Source: Desulfobacula sp.
Lineage (GTDB): Bacteria; Desulfobacterota; Desulfobacteria; Desulfobacterales; Desulfobacteraceae
DNA length: 13,067 nucleotides
NCBI GenBank assembly: GCA_029940245.1
Contig: JAOZRF010000029.1
Location: 1 to 13,067, forward strand
Direction of reading: 5' to 3'
The translations under genes were made by a program, and so were the position numbers. Below, in pieces: positions 6,682 to 13,067 of this stretch; the stretch's first letter is position 1; each line of letters begins with the position of its first letter. The notes beneath the pieces were generated by a model that was not told the origin of the DNA, ran no database searches, and saw only the letters and a program-made list of their open reading frames with translations.

Positions 6682-7776
6682 ATGCCTTTGGTTCAAAAAA
6701 GACGACCGACCCGGCAAATAAGTATTGGAAATGTTAAGATCGGTTCTAAGGCACCCATTTGTGTCCAGTCCATGACCAATACCCAGACCCAGGATGTGAA
6801 CGCCACCACTCGACAGATTATCGCCCTTGAAAAGGCAGGGTGTGAAATCATAAGGGTGGCCGTTCCGGATATGGAAGCCGCCCTGGCCATTGAGAAGATT
6901 AAACAGCAAATCACCGTTCCGATAATAGCAGATATTCATTTTGATTACAGGCTGGCCCTGGCATCTGCAAAGGCAGGTGCAGATGCGTTAAGAATAAATC
7001 CCGGCAATATCGGGGAAACAAAAAAGATCAGGGCTGTTGTGGATTGTGCAAAAGATCATGGCATCTCCATAAGAATCGGTGTGAATGCAGGTTCCCTTGA
7101 AAAGCAGATTGAACAGCGCCTTGGAACAACGGCCGAGGCTATGGTGGAAAGCGCAATCCGTAATATAACAATTCTCGAAGAGTTAAATTTTCACGACATC
7201 AAGGTTTCCCTGAAAGCCTCAGATGTTTCAAGAACGGTGAAAGCTTACCAATTATTATCTTCAAAAACCAATGTGCCGTTTCATGTCGGGGTAACAGAGG
7301 CAGGTGGGCTTTATGCCGGCATTACAAAATCAGCCATTGGCATCGGTATGTTGTTGGCCCAGGGCCTTGGTGATACTATCCGGGTCTCATTGACAAGGGA
7401 TCCCATTGAAGAAATCAGGACAGGGTTTGAGATCTTAAGGGCTTTAGGAATCAGAAGCCGGGGGCCGGAACTTATTTCATGTCCTACCTGTGGCCGGTGT
7501 AAGATCGATCTTTTTAAAATTGCCGAGCAAGTAGAAAAAGCTTTACTTGAACATCCTTCCCAGATTAAAGTTGCTATTATGGGATGCATTGTAAATGGTC
7601 CTGGTGAAGCAAAAGAAGCCGATATAGGTATTGCAGGCGGTGATGGCATGGGGATTCTATTTAAGAAAGGAAAAGTGATCCGGAAAATAAACCAGGATCA
7701 ACTTGTGGACCAATTGTTGGGCGAAATTGATAATATGACAAAGACTTCGGAGGAATTGAATGGCAAAAAAGAATAA
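6682..7776 (+). CDS. ispG: 4-hydroxy-3-methylbut-2-enyl diphosphate synthase (flavodoxin/ferredoxin-dependent)
   Basis: IspG (GcpE) converts methylerythritol cyclodiphosphate to hydroxymethylbutenyl diphosphate, the penultimate step of the MEP isoprenoid pathway, using a [4Fe-4S] cluster. Numbered from ATG 6682 (364 residues), the cluster ligands are C267 and C270 (C-P-T-C-G-R), C302 (G-C-I-V-N-G-P-G-E) and E309, the same set as in E. coli. The N-terminal TIM-barrel blocks V-Q-S-M-T-N-T, A-D-I-H-F-D-Y-R, R-I-N-P-G-N-I-G and R-I-G-V-N-A-G-S-L-E are all present. ATG 6682 has AGGA (6669-6672) at good spacing. ATG 6664 is in frame but lacks a ribosome binding site and would add six residues. The 81-nt gap before the gene contains TATAAA (6659-6664), a possible -10 box with no clear -35. 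The 3' end overlaps proS by 17 nt. Confidence 0.96.
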   Translation: MPLVQKRRPTRQISIGNVKIGSKAPICVQSMTNTQTQDVNATTRQIIALEKAGCEIIRVAVPDMEAALAIEKIKQQITVPIIADIHFDYRLALASAKAGADALRINPGNIGETKKIRAVVDCAKDHGISIRIGVNAGSLEKQIEQRLGTTAEAMVESAIRNITILEELNFHDIKVSLKASDVSRTVKAYQLLSSKTNVPFHVGVTEAGGLYAGITKSAIGIGMLLAQGLGDTIRVSLTRDPIEEIRTGFEILRALGIRSRGPELISCPTCGRCKIDLFKIAEQVEKALLEHPSQIKVAIMGCIVNGPGEAKEADIGIAGGDGMGILFKKGKVIRKINQDQLVDQLLGEIDNMTKTSEELNGKKE

Positions 7777-9271
7777 GGCAGCAATCTCACCAACCCGGGA
7801 ACAAGACTATTCAGCCTGGTATCAGGAAGTGGTTAAGGCTTCAGATATGGCTGAAAATTCACCTGTCAGGGGATGCATGGTGATAAAACCATGGGGATAT
7901 GCGCTTTGGGAAAATATCGTGTACAATATGGATATACTGTTTAAGGAAACCGGGGTAAAAAATGCTTATTTCCCCTTGTTTATTCCTTTGAGTTATCTGG
8001 AAAAAGAGGCAGAGCATGTTGAAGGGTTTGCCAAAGAGTGTGCTGTCGTCACCCACCACAGGCTTGAAAAGGATGGTAAGGGGGGTTTAAAACCAGCAGG
8101 AAAGCTTGCAGAACCATTAATTGTCCGCCCTACATCGGAAACCATTATTGGGGAATCCATGGCCAGATGGACATCAAGTTACAGAGATCTTCCCCTTCTT
8201 TTAAATCAGTGGGCCAATGTGGTTCGATGGGAGATGAGAACCCGGATGTTTTTAAGAACCAGTGAATTTTTATGGCAGGAAGGTCATACTGCCCATGCCA
8301 CAGAGGCCGAAGCAAAAGAGCGAACCATGCTCATGCTGGATGTCTATACAAAATTTGTTGAAGAATATCTGGCCATGCCCGTGATCCGGGGCAGAAAGAC
8401 TGTTTCAGAACGATTTCCCGGGGCTGATGATACCATCTGTATTGAAGCCATGATGCAGGATAAGAGAGCGCTTCAGGCCGGTACGTCTCATTTCCTGGGT
8501 CAGAATTTTGCCAGGGGATCTGGTATTAAATTTCAGAATGAGGAAGGCGAAGAAGCCTATGCCTGGACCACATCCTGGGGAAGTTCCACCCGGATGATTG
8601 GTGGGATGATTATGGTGCACTCGGATGATGATGGTCTAGTGCTTCCGCCACGGGTGGCTCCGGCCCATGTCGTCATTCTTCCGATTTTCAAAAAAGGTGA
8701 AGATCGTCGAATCATCATGGAAAGTGTCCAGGGCCTTAAAGATGTGCTGGAAGAAAAATTATTTCATGAAAGAAAGCTTAATGTTGAAATTGATGATCGG
8801 GATATCGGCGGTGCAAGGGGGTGGGACTGGGTAAAGAAAGGTGTTCCTGTCCGGATTGAGATAGGCCCCAGGGATATTGAAAAAAATAGTGTTTTTATGG
8901 CCAGAAGAGATGAGCCTGCAAGTCAGAAACAATCCATGAACAGAGAAGCATTTATCGATCAGATCACAGATATTCTGGACAATATTCAGGATAATATCTT
9001 TAACAGGGCAGTTAACCATCAAAAAGAACATACCTTTGAAATTGATGATAAAAAAGAGTTTTACAAGCTGTATAAAAACACCAGCGGATATAATAACGGT
9101 GCTTTTGTCATGGCCCATTGGTGTGGATCTGAAAAATGTGAAGAAAAAATAAAAAATGATTTGTCCGTCACCATCCGGTGTATTCCCTTTGACAGCCCTA
9201 TAGAAGAGGGTAAGTGCATTTCCTGTGATAGCGCAAGCTCAAGAAGGGTACTTTTTGCAAAAGCGTATTAA
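7760..9271 (+). CDS. proS: Prolyl-tRNA synthetase, archaeal/eukaryote-like type
   Basis: This class II synthetase charges tRNA-Pro. The product has 503 residues. It is the shorter archaeal/eukaryote-like form, with no room for the INS editing domain found between motifs 2 and 3 in E. coli-type ProRS. Motif 2 is in R-W-E-M-R-T-R-M-F-L-R-T-S-E-F-L-W-Q-E-G-H-T-A-H, here given residue by residue near 155-178. The motif 3 region includes T-S-W-G-S-S-T-R-M-I-G-G. The C-terminal zinc domain has C455, C460, C486 and C489, and the chain ends in tyrosine (A-K-A-Y), typical of this subgroup. A strong CGGAGG (7748-7753) lies inside the end of ispG, six bases before ATG 7760. The 17-nt overlap implies coupled expression. 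Without an INS domain, clearing of mischarged Ala-tRNA-Pro would have to come from a separate deacylase, which is not seen here. Confidence 0.95.
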   Translation: MAKKNKAAISPTREQDYSAWYQEVVKASDMAENSPVRGCMVIKPWGYALWENIVYNMDILFKETGVKNAYFPLFIPLSYLEKEAEHVEGFAKECAVVTHHRLEKDGKGGLKPAGKLAEPLIVRPTSETIIGESMARWTSSYRDLPLLLNQWANVVRWEMRTRMFLRTSEFLWQEGHTAHATEAEAKERTMLMLDVYTKFVEEYLAMPVIRGRKTVSERFPGADDTICIEAMMQDKRALQAGTSHFLGQNFARGSGIKFQNEEGEEAYAWTTSWGSSTRMIGGMIMVHSDDDGLVLPPRVAPAHVVILPIFKKGEDRRIIMESVQGLKDVLEEKLFHERKLNVEIDDRDIGGARGWDWVKKGVPVRIEIGPRDIEKNSVFMARRDEPASQKQSMNREAFIDQITDILDNIQDNIFNRAVNHQKEHTFEIDDKKEFYKLYKNTSGYNNGAFVMAHWCGSEKCEEKIKNDLSVTIRCIPFDSPIEEGKCISCDSASSRRVLFAKAY

Positions 9272-9280
9272 GTATTGTCT

Positions 9281-11434
9281 ATGATTAGAATTACCGACAT
9301 ACTGGATAAAATCGAAGCATATAATCCCGGTGGGGATCTGGATATCATTGATCGAGCCTATATTTATTCGGCAAGGGTTCATGACGGCCAGACACGACTT
9401 TCCGGGGAACCCTATCTGTCCCATCCTCTTGAGGTGGCTGATATTTTAGCAGACATGCGACTGGATGTTGAGAGCATTGCCGCAGCCCTCCTGCACGATG
9501 TTATTGAAGACACCCCGGCAACCAGAGAAGATATTGAAAAGATTTTTGGGCCGGGTGTTGCCCATATCGTTTCCGGTGTAACAAAACTTTCAGCCCTGCC
9601 ATTTTCAACTAAAATAGCCCAGCAGGCAGAAAGTTTGCGAAAAATGATTCTTGCCATGGCAGATGATATCCGGGTGGTTCTCATCAAACTTGCGGATAGA
9701 ATTCATAATATGAGAACCTTAAACTATCATCAGAACCCTGAGAAACAGGCAGCAATTGCCCAGGAAACCCTGGATATCTATGCCCCGATAGCCGCCCGTC
9801 TGGGCATCTTCTGGATAAAGTATGAATTGGAGGAAATGGGGTTTTATTATACCTTAAGGGATGAGTATGAACGTATTGATGCCCTTGTGAATAAAGCAAA
9901 GGATGAAAAAGAAGAGTACATTAAACACGTAAAAGAGACGCTGACAGATAAGATGAGGGAAATGGGGCTGAAATGTGAAATAAAAGGCAGATACAAGCAG
10001 CTTTACAGCATTTATCAGAAAATGATATCCCAGAAGCTTGAATTTGATGAGGTATATGATATAATTGCATTCAGACTTATCCTGGATACTATTCCCAATT
10101 GCTATGCTGCCCTGGGTGCCATCCATTCTTTATGGAAGCCGATTTACAACAAAATTAAAGATTATATCGGCAATCCCAAACCCAATATGTATCAATCAAT
10201 TCATACCACGGTTGTGGGCCCAAAGGGCGAGCGGGTTGAAATACAGATTCGTACCTATGATATGGATCAGATTGCAGAATCCGGGATTGCCGCTCATTGG
10301 AGTTATAAAGAGGGTACAAAGGTTGATAAGAGTGCCGGAGAATTGTTTTCCTGGATAAAAAAACTTGTGGAAAATCAGGAAAATTATAATGACCCGGATG
10401 AATTTTTAGAAAATGTGCGCATTGATCTGTATCCTGCTGAAATATATGTGTTCACGCCCCAGGGCGAGATCAAAACCCTTCCTAAAAAAGCCACCCCGGT
10501 AGATTTTGCTTATCTTATACATAGTGAAGTGGGTGCCGAGTGCACAGGTGCAAAAGTCAACGGGAAACTGGTGCCCCTGACCCATCAATTAAATACAGGA
10601 GATAAAATAGAAATTATCACAACAAAAGGCCATTCCCCTAGTCCTGACTGGCTCAATTTTGTGAAGACAGTAAAGGCCAGAGCTAAAATCAGGGGATGGA
10701 TCAATGCCCGGGAAAAAGAGAGAAGTTATTCTTTAGGAAGAGAAATATGTGAAAAGACATTTAAAAAGAAAAATCAGAATTTTAATGCCCTGGTTAAATC
10801 TGGAGAGATCAAAAAGGTTGCCGATACCTATGGCTTTAAAACTATTGATGACCTGATCGCCCATGTGGGCTTTGGCAAGCTGACTCCTTTGCAGCTTTTA
10901 AACAAAGCTTTACCTGAACTTGAAAAACAGGAAGCTAAAGAAAAAAGTCTTCTTCAGAGACTGATCGGAAAACAAAAGAAAAAAGACAGTACTGGCATAG
11001 TTGTAAAAGGGCTGAATGATATTCTTGTTCGGTTTTCAAAATGCTGCAACCCGCTTCCGGGTGATCCCATCGTAGGTTATATAACCCAGGGCCAGGGTGT
11101 GACCATTCACCGGAAAGGGTGTGTGAATGTCATGAAAATGAGCAATGAACGTAAGATTGAAGTCCAATGGAGTAATGATTTCACAGAATCATATCCTGCC
11201 AGTCTCAAGGTCAGAACAGAGGACAGGTTTGGGCTTTTAGCAGATATTGCCGCAGTGATCAGCAAACATAAATCAAATATCTTAAATGCTAAAACAGAAA
11301 CCCAGGAAACAGGCCTTGGTCTATTTTATTTTACCATCCAGGTTGAAAGTACGGATCAGCTTCGAAAAGTCATGTCAGATATCAGAAAAGTAAAAAAAGT
11401 AACAGATGTCAAACGAATTGTCAGATCCGAATAA
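9281..11434 (+). CDS. rel: Bifunctional (p)ppGpp synthetase/hydrolase, Rel/SpoT family
   Basis: This is the long-form stringent-response enzyme (717 residues) that makes and degrades (p)ppGpp. The HD hydrolase domain is intact: H48, H72-D73, E76-D77 and D139 in L-A-D-R-I-H-N-M. The synthetase domain has G-R-Y-K-Q-L-Y-S-I-Y (236-245), catalytic D260 and E320 (V-E-I-Q-I-R-T), and K-I-K-D (291-294). That basic K/R-x-K-D form is typical of bifunctional Rel rather than synthetase-only RelA. TGS (about 385-447), the conserved-cysteine region with C588-C589, and a C-terminal ACT domain (about 640-717) follow. ATG 9281 lies 9 nt after the proS stop and TTG 9275 is an in-frame alternative. Neither has a recognisable Shine-Dalgarno sequence, so translation may depend on ribosomes finishing proS. 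Rel and SpoT cannot be told apart by name from sequence alone. Confidence 0.95.
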   Translation: MIRITDILDKIEAYNPGGDLDIIDRAYIYSARVHDGQTRLSGEPYLSHPLEVADILADMRLDVESIAAALLHDVIEDTPATREDIEKIFGPGVAHIVSGVTKLSALPFSTKIAQQAESLRKMILAMADDIRVVLIKLADRIHNMRTLNYHQNPEKQAAIAQETLDIYAPIAARLGIFWIKYELEEMGFYYTLRDEYERIDALVNKAKDEKEEYIKHVKETLTDKMREMGLKCEIKGRYKQLYSIYQKMISQKLEFDEVYDIIAFRLILDTIPNCYAALGAIHSLWKPIYNKIKDYIGNPKPNMYQSIHTTVVGPKGERVEIQIRTYDMDQIAESGIAAHWSYKEGTKVDKSAGELFSWIKKLVENQENYNDPDEFLENVRIDLYPAEIYVFTPQGEIKTLPKKATPVDFAYLIHSEVGAECTGAKVNGKLVPLTHQLNTGDKIEIITTKGHSPSPDWLNFVKTVKARAKIRGWINAREKERSYSLGREICEKTFKKKNQNFNALVKSGEIKKVADTYGFKTIDDLIAHVGFGKLTPLQLLNKALPELEKQEAKEKSLLQRLIGKQKKKDSTGIVVKGLNDILVRFSKCCNPLPGDPIVGYITQGQGVTIHRKGCVNVMKMSNERKIEVQWSNDFTESYPASLKVRTEDRFGLLADIAAVISKHKSNILNAKTETQETGLGLFYFTIQVESTDQLRKVMSDIRKVKKVTDVKRIVRSE

Positions 11435-11454
11435 ATCAATCATATTCACAGGCG

Positions 11455-11577
11455 CTGAACCAGCAGTAAAATTATTGCAAACAGGTTAAAAAATAAAGGT
11501 TCAGGCTATTTTGGGTAAACTGCCTGAACCAGAATGTTTGTATAATTGAAATGAACCAGAAAGGAATTTATTCAGGC
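11455..11577. repeat. Clustered short direct and inverted copies of a TGAACCAG / TTCAGGC motif
   Basis: In the rel-rpmB convergent gap, C-T-G-A-A-C-C-A-G occurs at 11455-11463 and 11524-11532, and T-G-A-A-C-C-A-G-A-A at 11525-11534 and 11552-11561. The complementary T-T-C-A-G-G-C occurs at 11500-11506 and 11571-11577, the latter spanning the rpmB stop codon. The copies can pair with each other in more than one way, including the strong 9-bp stem annotated as the rpmB terminator. The rest of the gap is A/T-rich and holds no gene. Confidence 0.6.
11488..11530 (-). terminator. Rho-independent terminator of rpmB
   Basis: On the minus strand a perfect 9-bp stem (GGTTCAGGC with GCCTGAACC, plus-strand arms 11498-11506 and 11522-11530) encloses a 15-nt loop. 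It is followed at once by a T-rich stretch, TTTATTTTTT, corresponding to plus-strand 11488-11497. It lies about 42 nt after the rpmB stop. Read on the plus strand the stem has an A-rich lead but no T run after it, so it would stop rel transcripts less well. Confidence 0.75.
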
Positions 11578-11766
11578 TGCTTTTGTTACTTTTCCTGCTT
11601 TAATGCAACTGGTACAAACATCTATTTTTCTAACGCAACCTTGTTTAATCATTGCACGAACTTTTTGAAGATTGGGATTAAATCGTCTTTTGTTAAGATT
11701 ATGAGCATGACTGACATTATTGCCAACCATTGGTTTTTTCCCACAAATTGCACATTCTTTAGCCAT
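11572..11766 (-). CDS. rpmB: Ribosomal protein L28 (bL28), zinc-ribbon form
   Basis: The product is a 64-residue basic protein of the large ribosomal subunit. It begins [11 protein letters not shown] and contains the V-S-H-A-H-N-x-N-K-R-R-F-x-P-N-L block typical of L28. Two C-x-x-C pairs (C5/C8 and C-T-S-C near residues 51-54) make it the zinc-binding form. ATG at 11766 has AGGAG (plus-strand 11774-11778) seven bases upstream. An in-frame codon 45 nt further upstream would add a tail rich in Phe and Lys and is not the start. The gene is convergent with rel and is followed by a strong hairpin terminator. The 82-nt A/T-rich gap after bamD may hold its own promoter, but base composition makes any -10 call unsafe. 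Confidence 0.96.
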   Translation of the reverse strand: MAKECAICGKKPMVGNNVSHAHNLNKRRFNPNLQKVRAMIKQGCVRKIDVCTSCIKAGKVTKAA

Positions 11767-11823
11767 TTTTACACTCCTAAAAAAAATCTTTTTAACAAAA
11801 TAATAATCCAAGATAAATATATT

Positions 11824-11860
11824 AAAAATAAATAAAAGTAAAGAAATTTTATTTATTTTT
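11824..11860. repeat. Perfect 14-bp all-A/T inverted repeat across the bamD stop codon
   Basis: AAAAATAAATAAAA at 11824-11837 is the exact reverse complement of 11847-11860, with a 9-nt loop (11838-11846). The bamD stop codon (11849-11851) lies inside one arm. With only A-U pairs the RNA stem is weak for its length, but it would end in U-rich RNA on either strand. It could mark the 3' end of trxB-bamD transcripts or protect them. It may also be a by-product of A/T-rich sequence. Confidence 0.55.
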
Positions 11861-12505
11861 GTTTGCTAATTCCTTGCACTTAAGAATTTTATTCAATGCT
11901 TCTTTGCTTTCTTTTGAGCCAGGAAAATTCATGACAAGAGACTCATATCTTGCTAATGCAGACGTATATTGTTTTGTTTTGTAATAGAAATCGGCCACAT
12001 ATAATTCATGGCCTGAAAGATTTTCCAAACACCTTTGAATTTTTTCCTTTGCTTTCTGGGCATATTCACTTGCCGGGTATTGGTTAATAAGACGTTTGAA
12101 CAGGAGCATGCTGTTTTTAGCCGGCGTCTGGTCTCTGTCCACGGTATCCAGTTGGTCAAACCAGCAAAGCCCGGAGCTATAAATAACATAAGGAATGGCA
12201 TCATTTTTTGGATGCATTTTTTCAAATGCCTCATAGGCAATGATTGCTTCATCATATTGTTTAAGCTGATAATTGGCATCTGCAATTTTCAGCTCAGCTA
12301 AAATGGCATACTTGCTGAATGGATACCAGTCCTTTAAATCCGTATATGCTTTTACCGCATCTTTATAGTTACCTGAAACAAAGGCGGACGATCCTTCTGC
12401 AACAAGCTCTTCAGCAGTTTTTCCCATTTCATGTGAGCTTTCAAACAGCCCACAGCTGGAAAGCAGGAAAACAATAGCAAAGAGTAAAAAATTTTTTTTT
12501 ATCAT
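11849..12505 (-). CDS. bamD: Outer-membrane assembly lipoprotein BamD (YfiO/ComL family)
   Basis: BamD is the essential lipoprotein partner of BamA in folding beta-barrel proteins into the outer membrane. The 218-residue precursor has a short basic N-terminus, a hydrophobic stretch and the lipobox L-S-S-C with C18 as the lipidated residue. The next residue is Gly, not Asp, which is compatible with outer-membrane sorting. The mature part is built of TPR helices (about residues 33-210), with repeated G-N-Y-K-D-A, Q-Y-D-E-A and Q-Y-T-S-A turns and the D-R-D-Q motif (near 123-126) typical of BamD. The start overlaps the trxB stop by one base (TAATG), so translation is probably coupled. The Shine-Dalgarno sequence is weak. 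A nine-A run directly after the second codon (plus-strand T run 12492-12500) is a possible slippage site. Confidence 0.92.
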   Translation of the reverse strand: MIKKNFLLFAIVFLLSSCGLFESSHEMGKTAEELVAEGSSAFVSGNYKDAVKAYTDLKDWYPFSKYAILAELKIADANYQLKQYDEAIIAYEAFEKMHPKNDAIPYVIYSSGLCWFDQLDTVDRDQTPAKNSMLLFKRLINQYPASEYAQKAKEKIQRCLENLSGHELYVADFYYKTKQYTSALARYESLVMNFPGSKESKEALNKILKCKELANKNK

Positions 12506-13067
12506 TATAGGTTCTCAATAAAATGTTCTGTAGAAACAGCAGCAATTGCAGCATCACCTACTGCTGTTGATATTTGCCTTAACGGTGTATCTCTTACATC
12601 ACCCACAGCAAATACGCCCGGAACAGACGTCTGCATTTTTGTGTCCGTAAGAATAAATCCAAACTCATCTGTTTTAACGGCATCATTTAAAAATGAAGTG
12701 TTTGGTAAAATGCCAACCCATATAAAACAGCCATCAGCTTTTAAGGTTTTTTCTTCATTGGTTTTAACGTTTTTTATCATAACATTTTCTACACCAAAAA
12801 AACCGCTTAAGCCTGTTACAACGCTGTCCCATATAATTTCAAGTTTGTCGTTTTTAAACGCGCGTTCCTGGAGTATTTTTGCAGCACGCAGCTCATCTCT
12901 TCTGTGGATAAGATATACTTTTTTGGCAAATTTTGTCAGGAATATGGCTTCCTGGACTGCCGTATCTCCTCCGCCCACAGCAACAACGATTTTTTCTTTA
13001 AAAAAAGCTGCATCACAGGTGGCACATGAGGAAACGCCTTTTCCAATAAATTTCTCCTCGCCAACAC
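12505..13067 (-). CDS. trxB: Thioredoxin reductase, C-terminal part
   Basis: TrxB is an FAD enzyme that passes electrons from NADPH to thioredoxin. The frame stays open to the window edge, so the N-terminal FAD-binding segment lies outside. About 187 residues are visible. The redox-active C-A-T-C-D (cysteines at plus-strand 13024-13026 and 13015-13017) is present, followed by V-A-V-G-G-G-D-T-A, the NADPH-binding turn. Next come H-R-R-D, the basic motif for the 2'-phosphate, and near the C terminus [10 protein letters not shown] with T-P-L-R-Q, which close the FAD site. The codon at 12976-12978 is an internal valine (GTG), not a start. The stop at 12505-12507 overlaps the bamD start by one base. 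Confidence 0.96.
   Translation of the reverse strand, partial: VGEEKFIGKGVSSCATCDAAFFKEKIVVAVGGGDTAVQEAIFLTKFAKKVYLIHRRDELRAAKILQERAFKNDKLEIIWDSVVTGLSGFFGVENVMIKNVKTNEEKTLKADGCFIWVGILPNTSFLNDAVKTDEFGFILTDTKMQTSVPGVFAVGDVRDTPLRQISTAVGDAAIAAVSTEHFIENL

Noticed and set aside
11551..11835. Plus-strand open frame of 94 codons opposite rpmB
   Set aside because: It is the antisense of a clear L28 gene and has no ribosome binding site or recognisable protein features.
11953..12285. Minus-strand open frame of 110 codons within bamD
   Set aside because: It is an alternative frame of the TPR-coding region. The bamD frame has a lipobox and family motifs.

Overview
The window reads as chromosomal DNA of an A/T-rich, Gram-negative, strictly anaerobic member of the Desulfobacterota, most like a Desulfobacula/Desulfobacter-type sulfate reducer. 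This is an inference. It rests on the late cobamide genes, a BamD lipoprotein (so an outer membrane), an archaeal/eukaryote-like prolyl-tRNA synthetase, a bifunctional Rel protein, and the look of the signalling proteins. No mobile element, CRISPR array, tRNA or rRNA was found. Coding density is high and no gene-free stretch exceeds 300 bases.

Layout. (1) Positions 1-4133, plus strand: a tight cobamide (vitamin B12-type) run of cobU (5' end outside the window), cobS, a cobD-type threonine-phosphate decarboxylase, cbiB, and a TIM-barrel metal enzyme of the AP-endonuclease superfamily that I read as a CbiR-like cobamide-remodelling hydrolase. Genes 3 to 5 overlap by 8 and 4 nt. A strong, partly duplicated dyad lies between cobS and cobD. 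(2) Positions 4134-6600, plus strand: a likely promoter, a receiver-adenylate cyclase protein, and a short membrane histidine kinase. Together they look like a phosphorelay that sets cAMP levels. (3) Positions 6601-11434, plus strand: ispG (isoprenoid MEP pathway), proS and rel, with ispG and proS overlapping by 17 nt and proS and rel 9 nt apart. (4) Positions 11435-13067, minus strand and convergent with rel: trxB (5' end outside the window), bamD joined to it by a 1-nt stop/start overlap, and rpmB (ribosomal protein L28) with its own ribosome binding site and a hairpin terminator.

How the genes work together. CobU activates adenosylcobinamide-phosphate to the GDP form. CobS joins it to the lower-ligand riboside. 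The decarboxylase makes the aminopropanol-phosphate linker and CbiB attaches it. A CbiR-like hydrolase would let the cell cut the nucleotide loop off imported or unsuitable cobamides and return the cobinamide product to CbiB, CobU and CobS. The gene order therefore suggests combined synthesis and remodelling. The cyclase/kinase pair and the ispG-proS-rel block are separate units, one for environmental signalling and one for housekeeping plus the stringent response.

The most interesting items are the CbiR-like gene, the mutually exclusive hairpins between cobS and cobD, and the competing repeat copies around the rpmB terminator.
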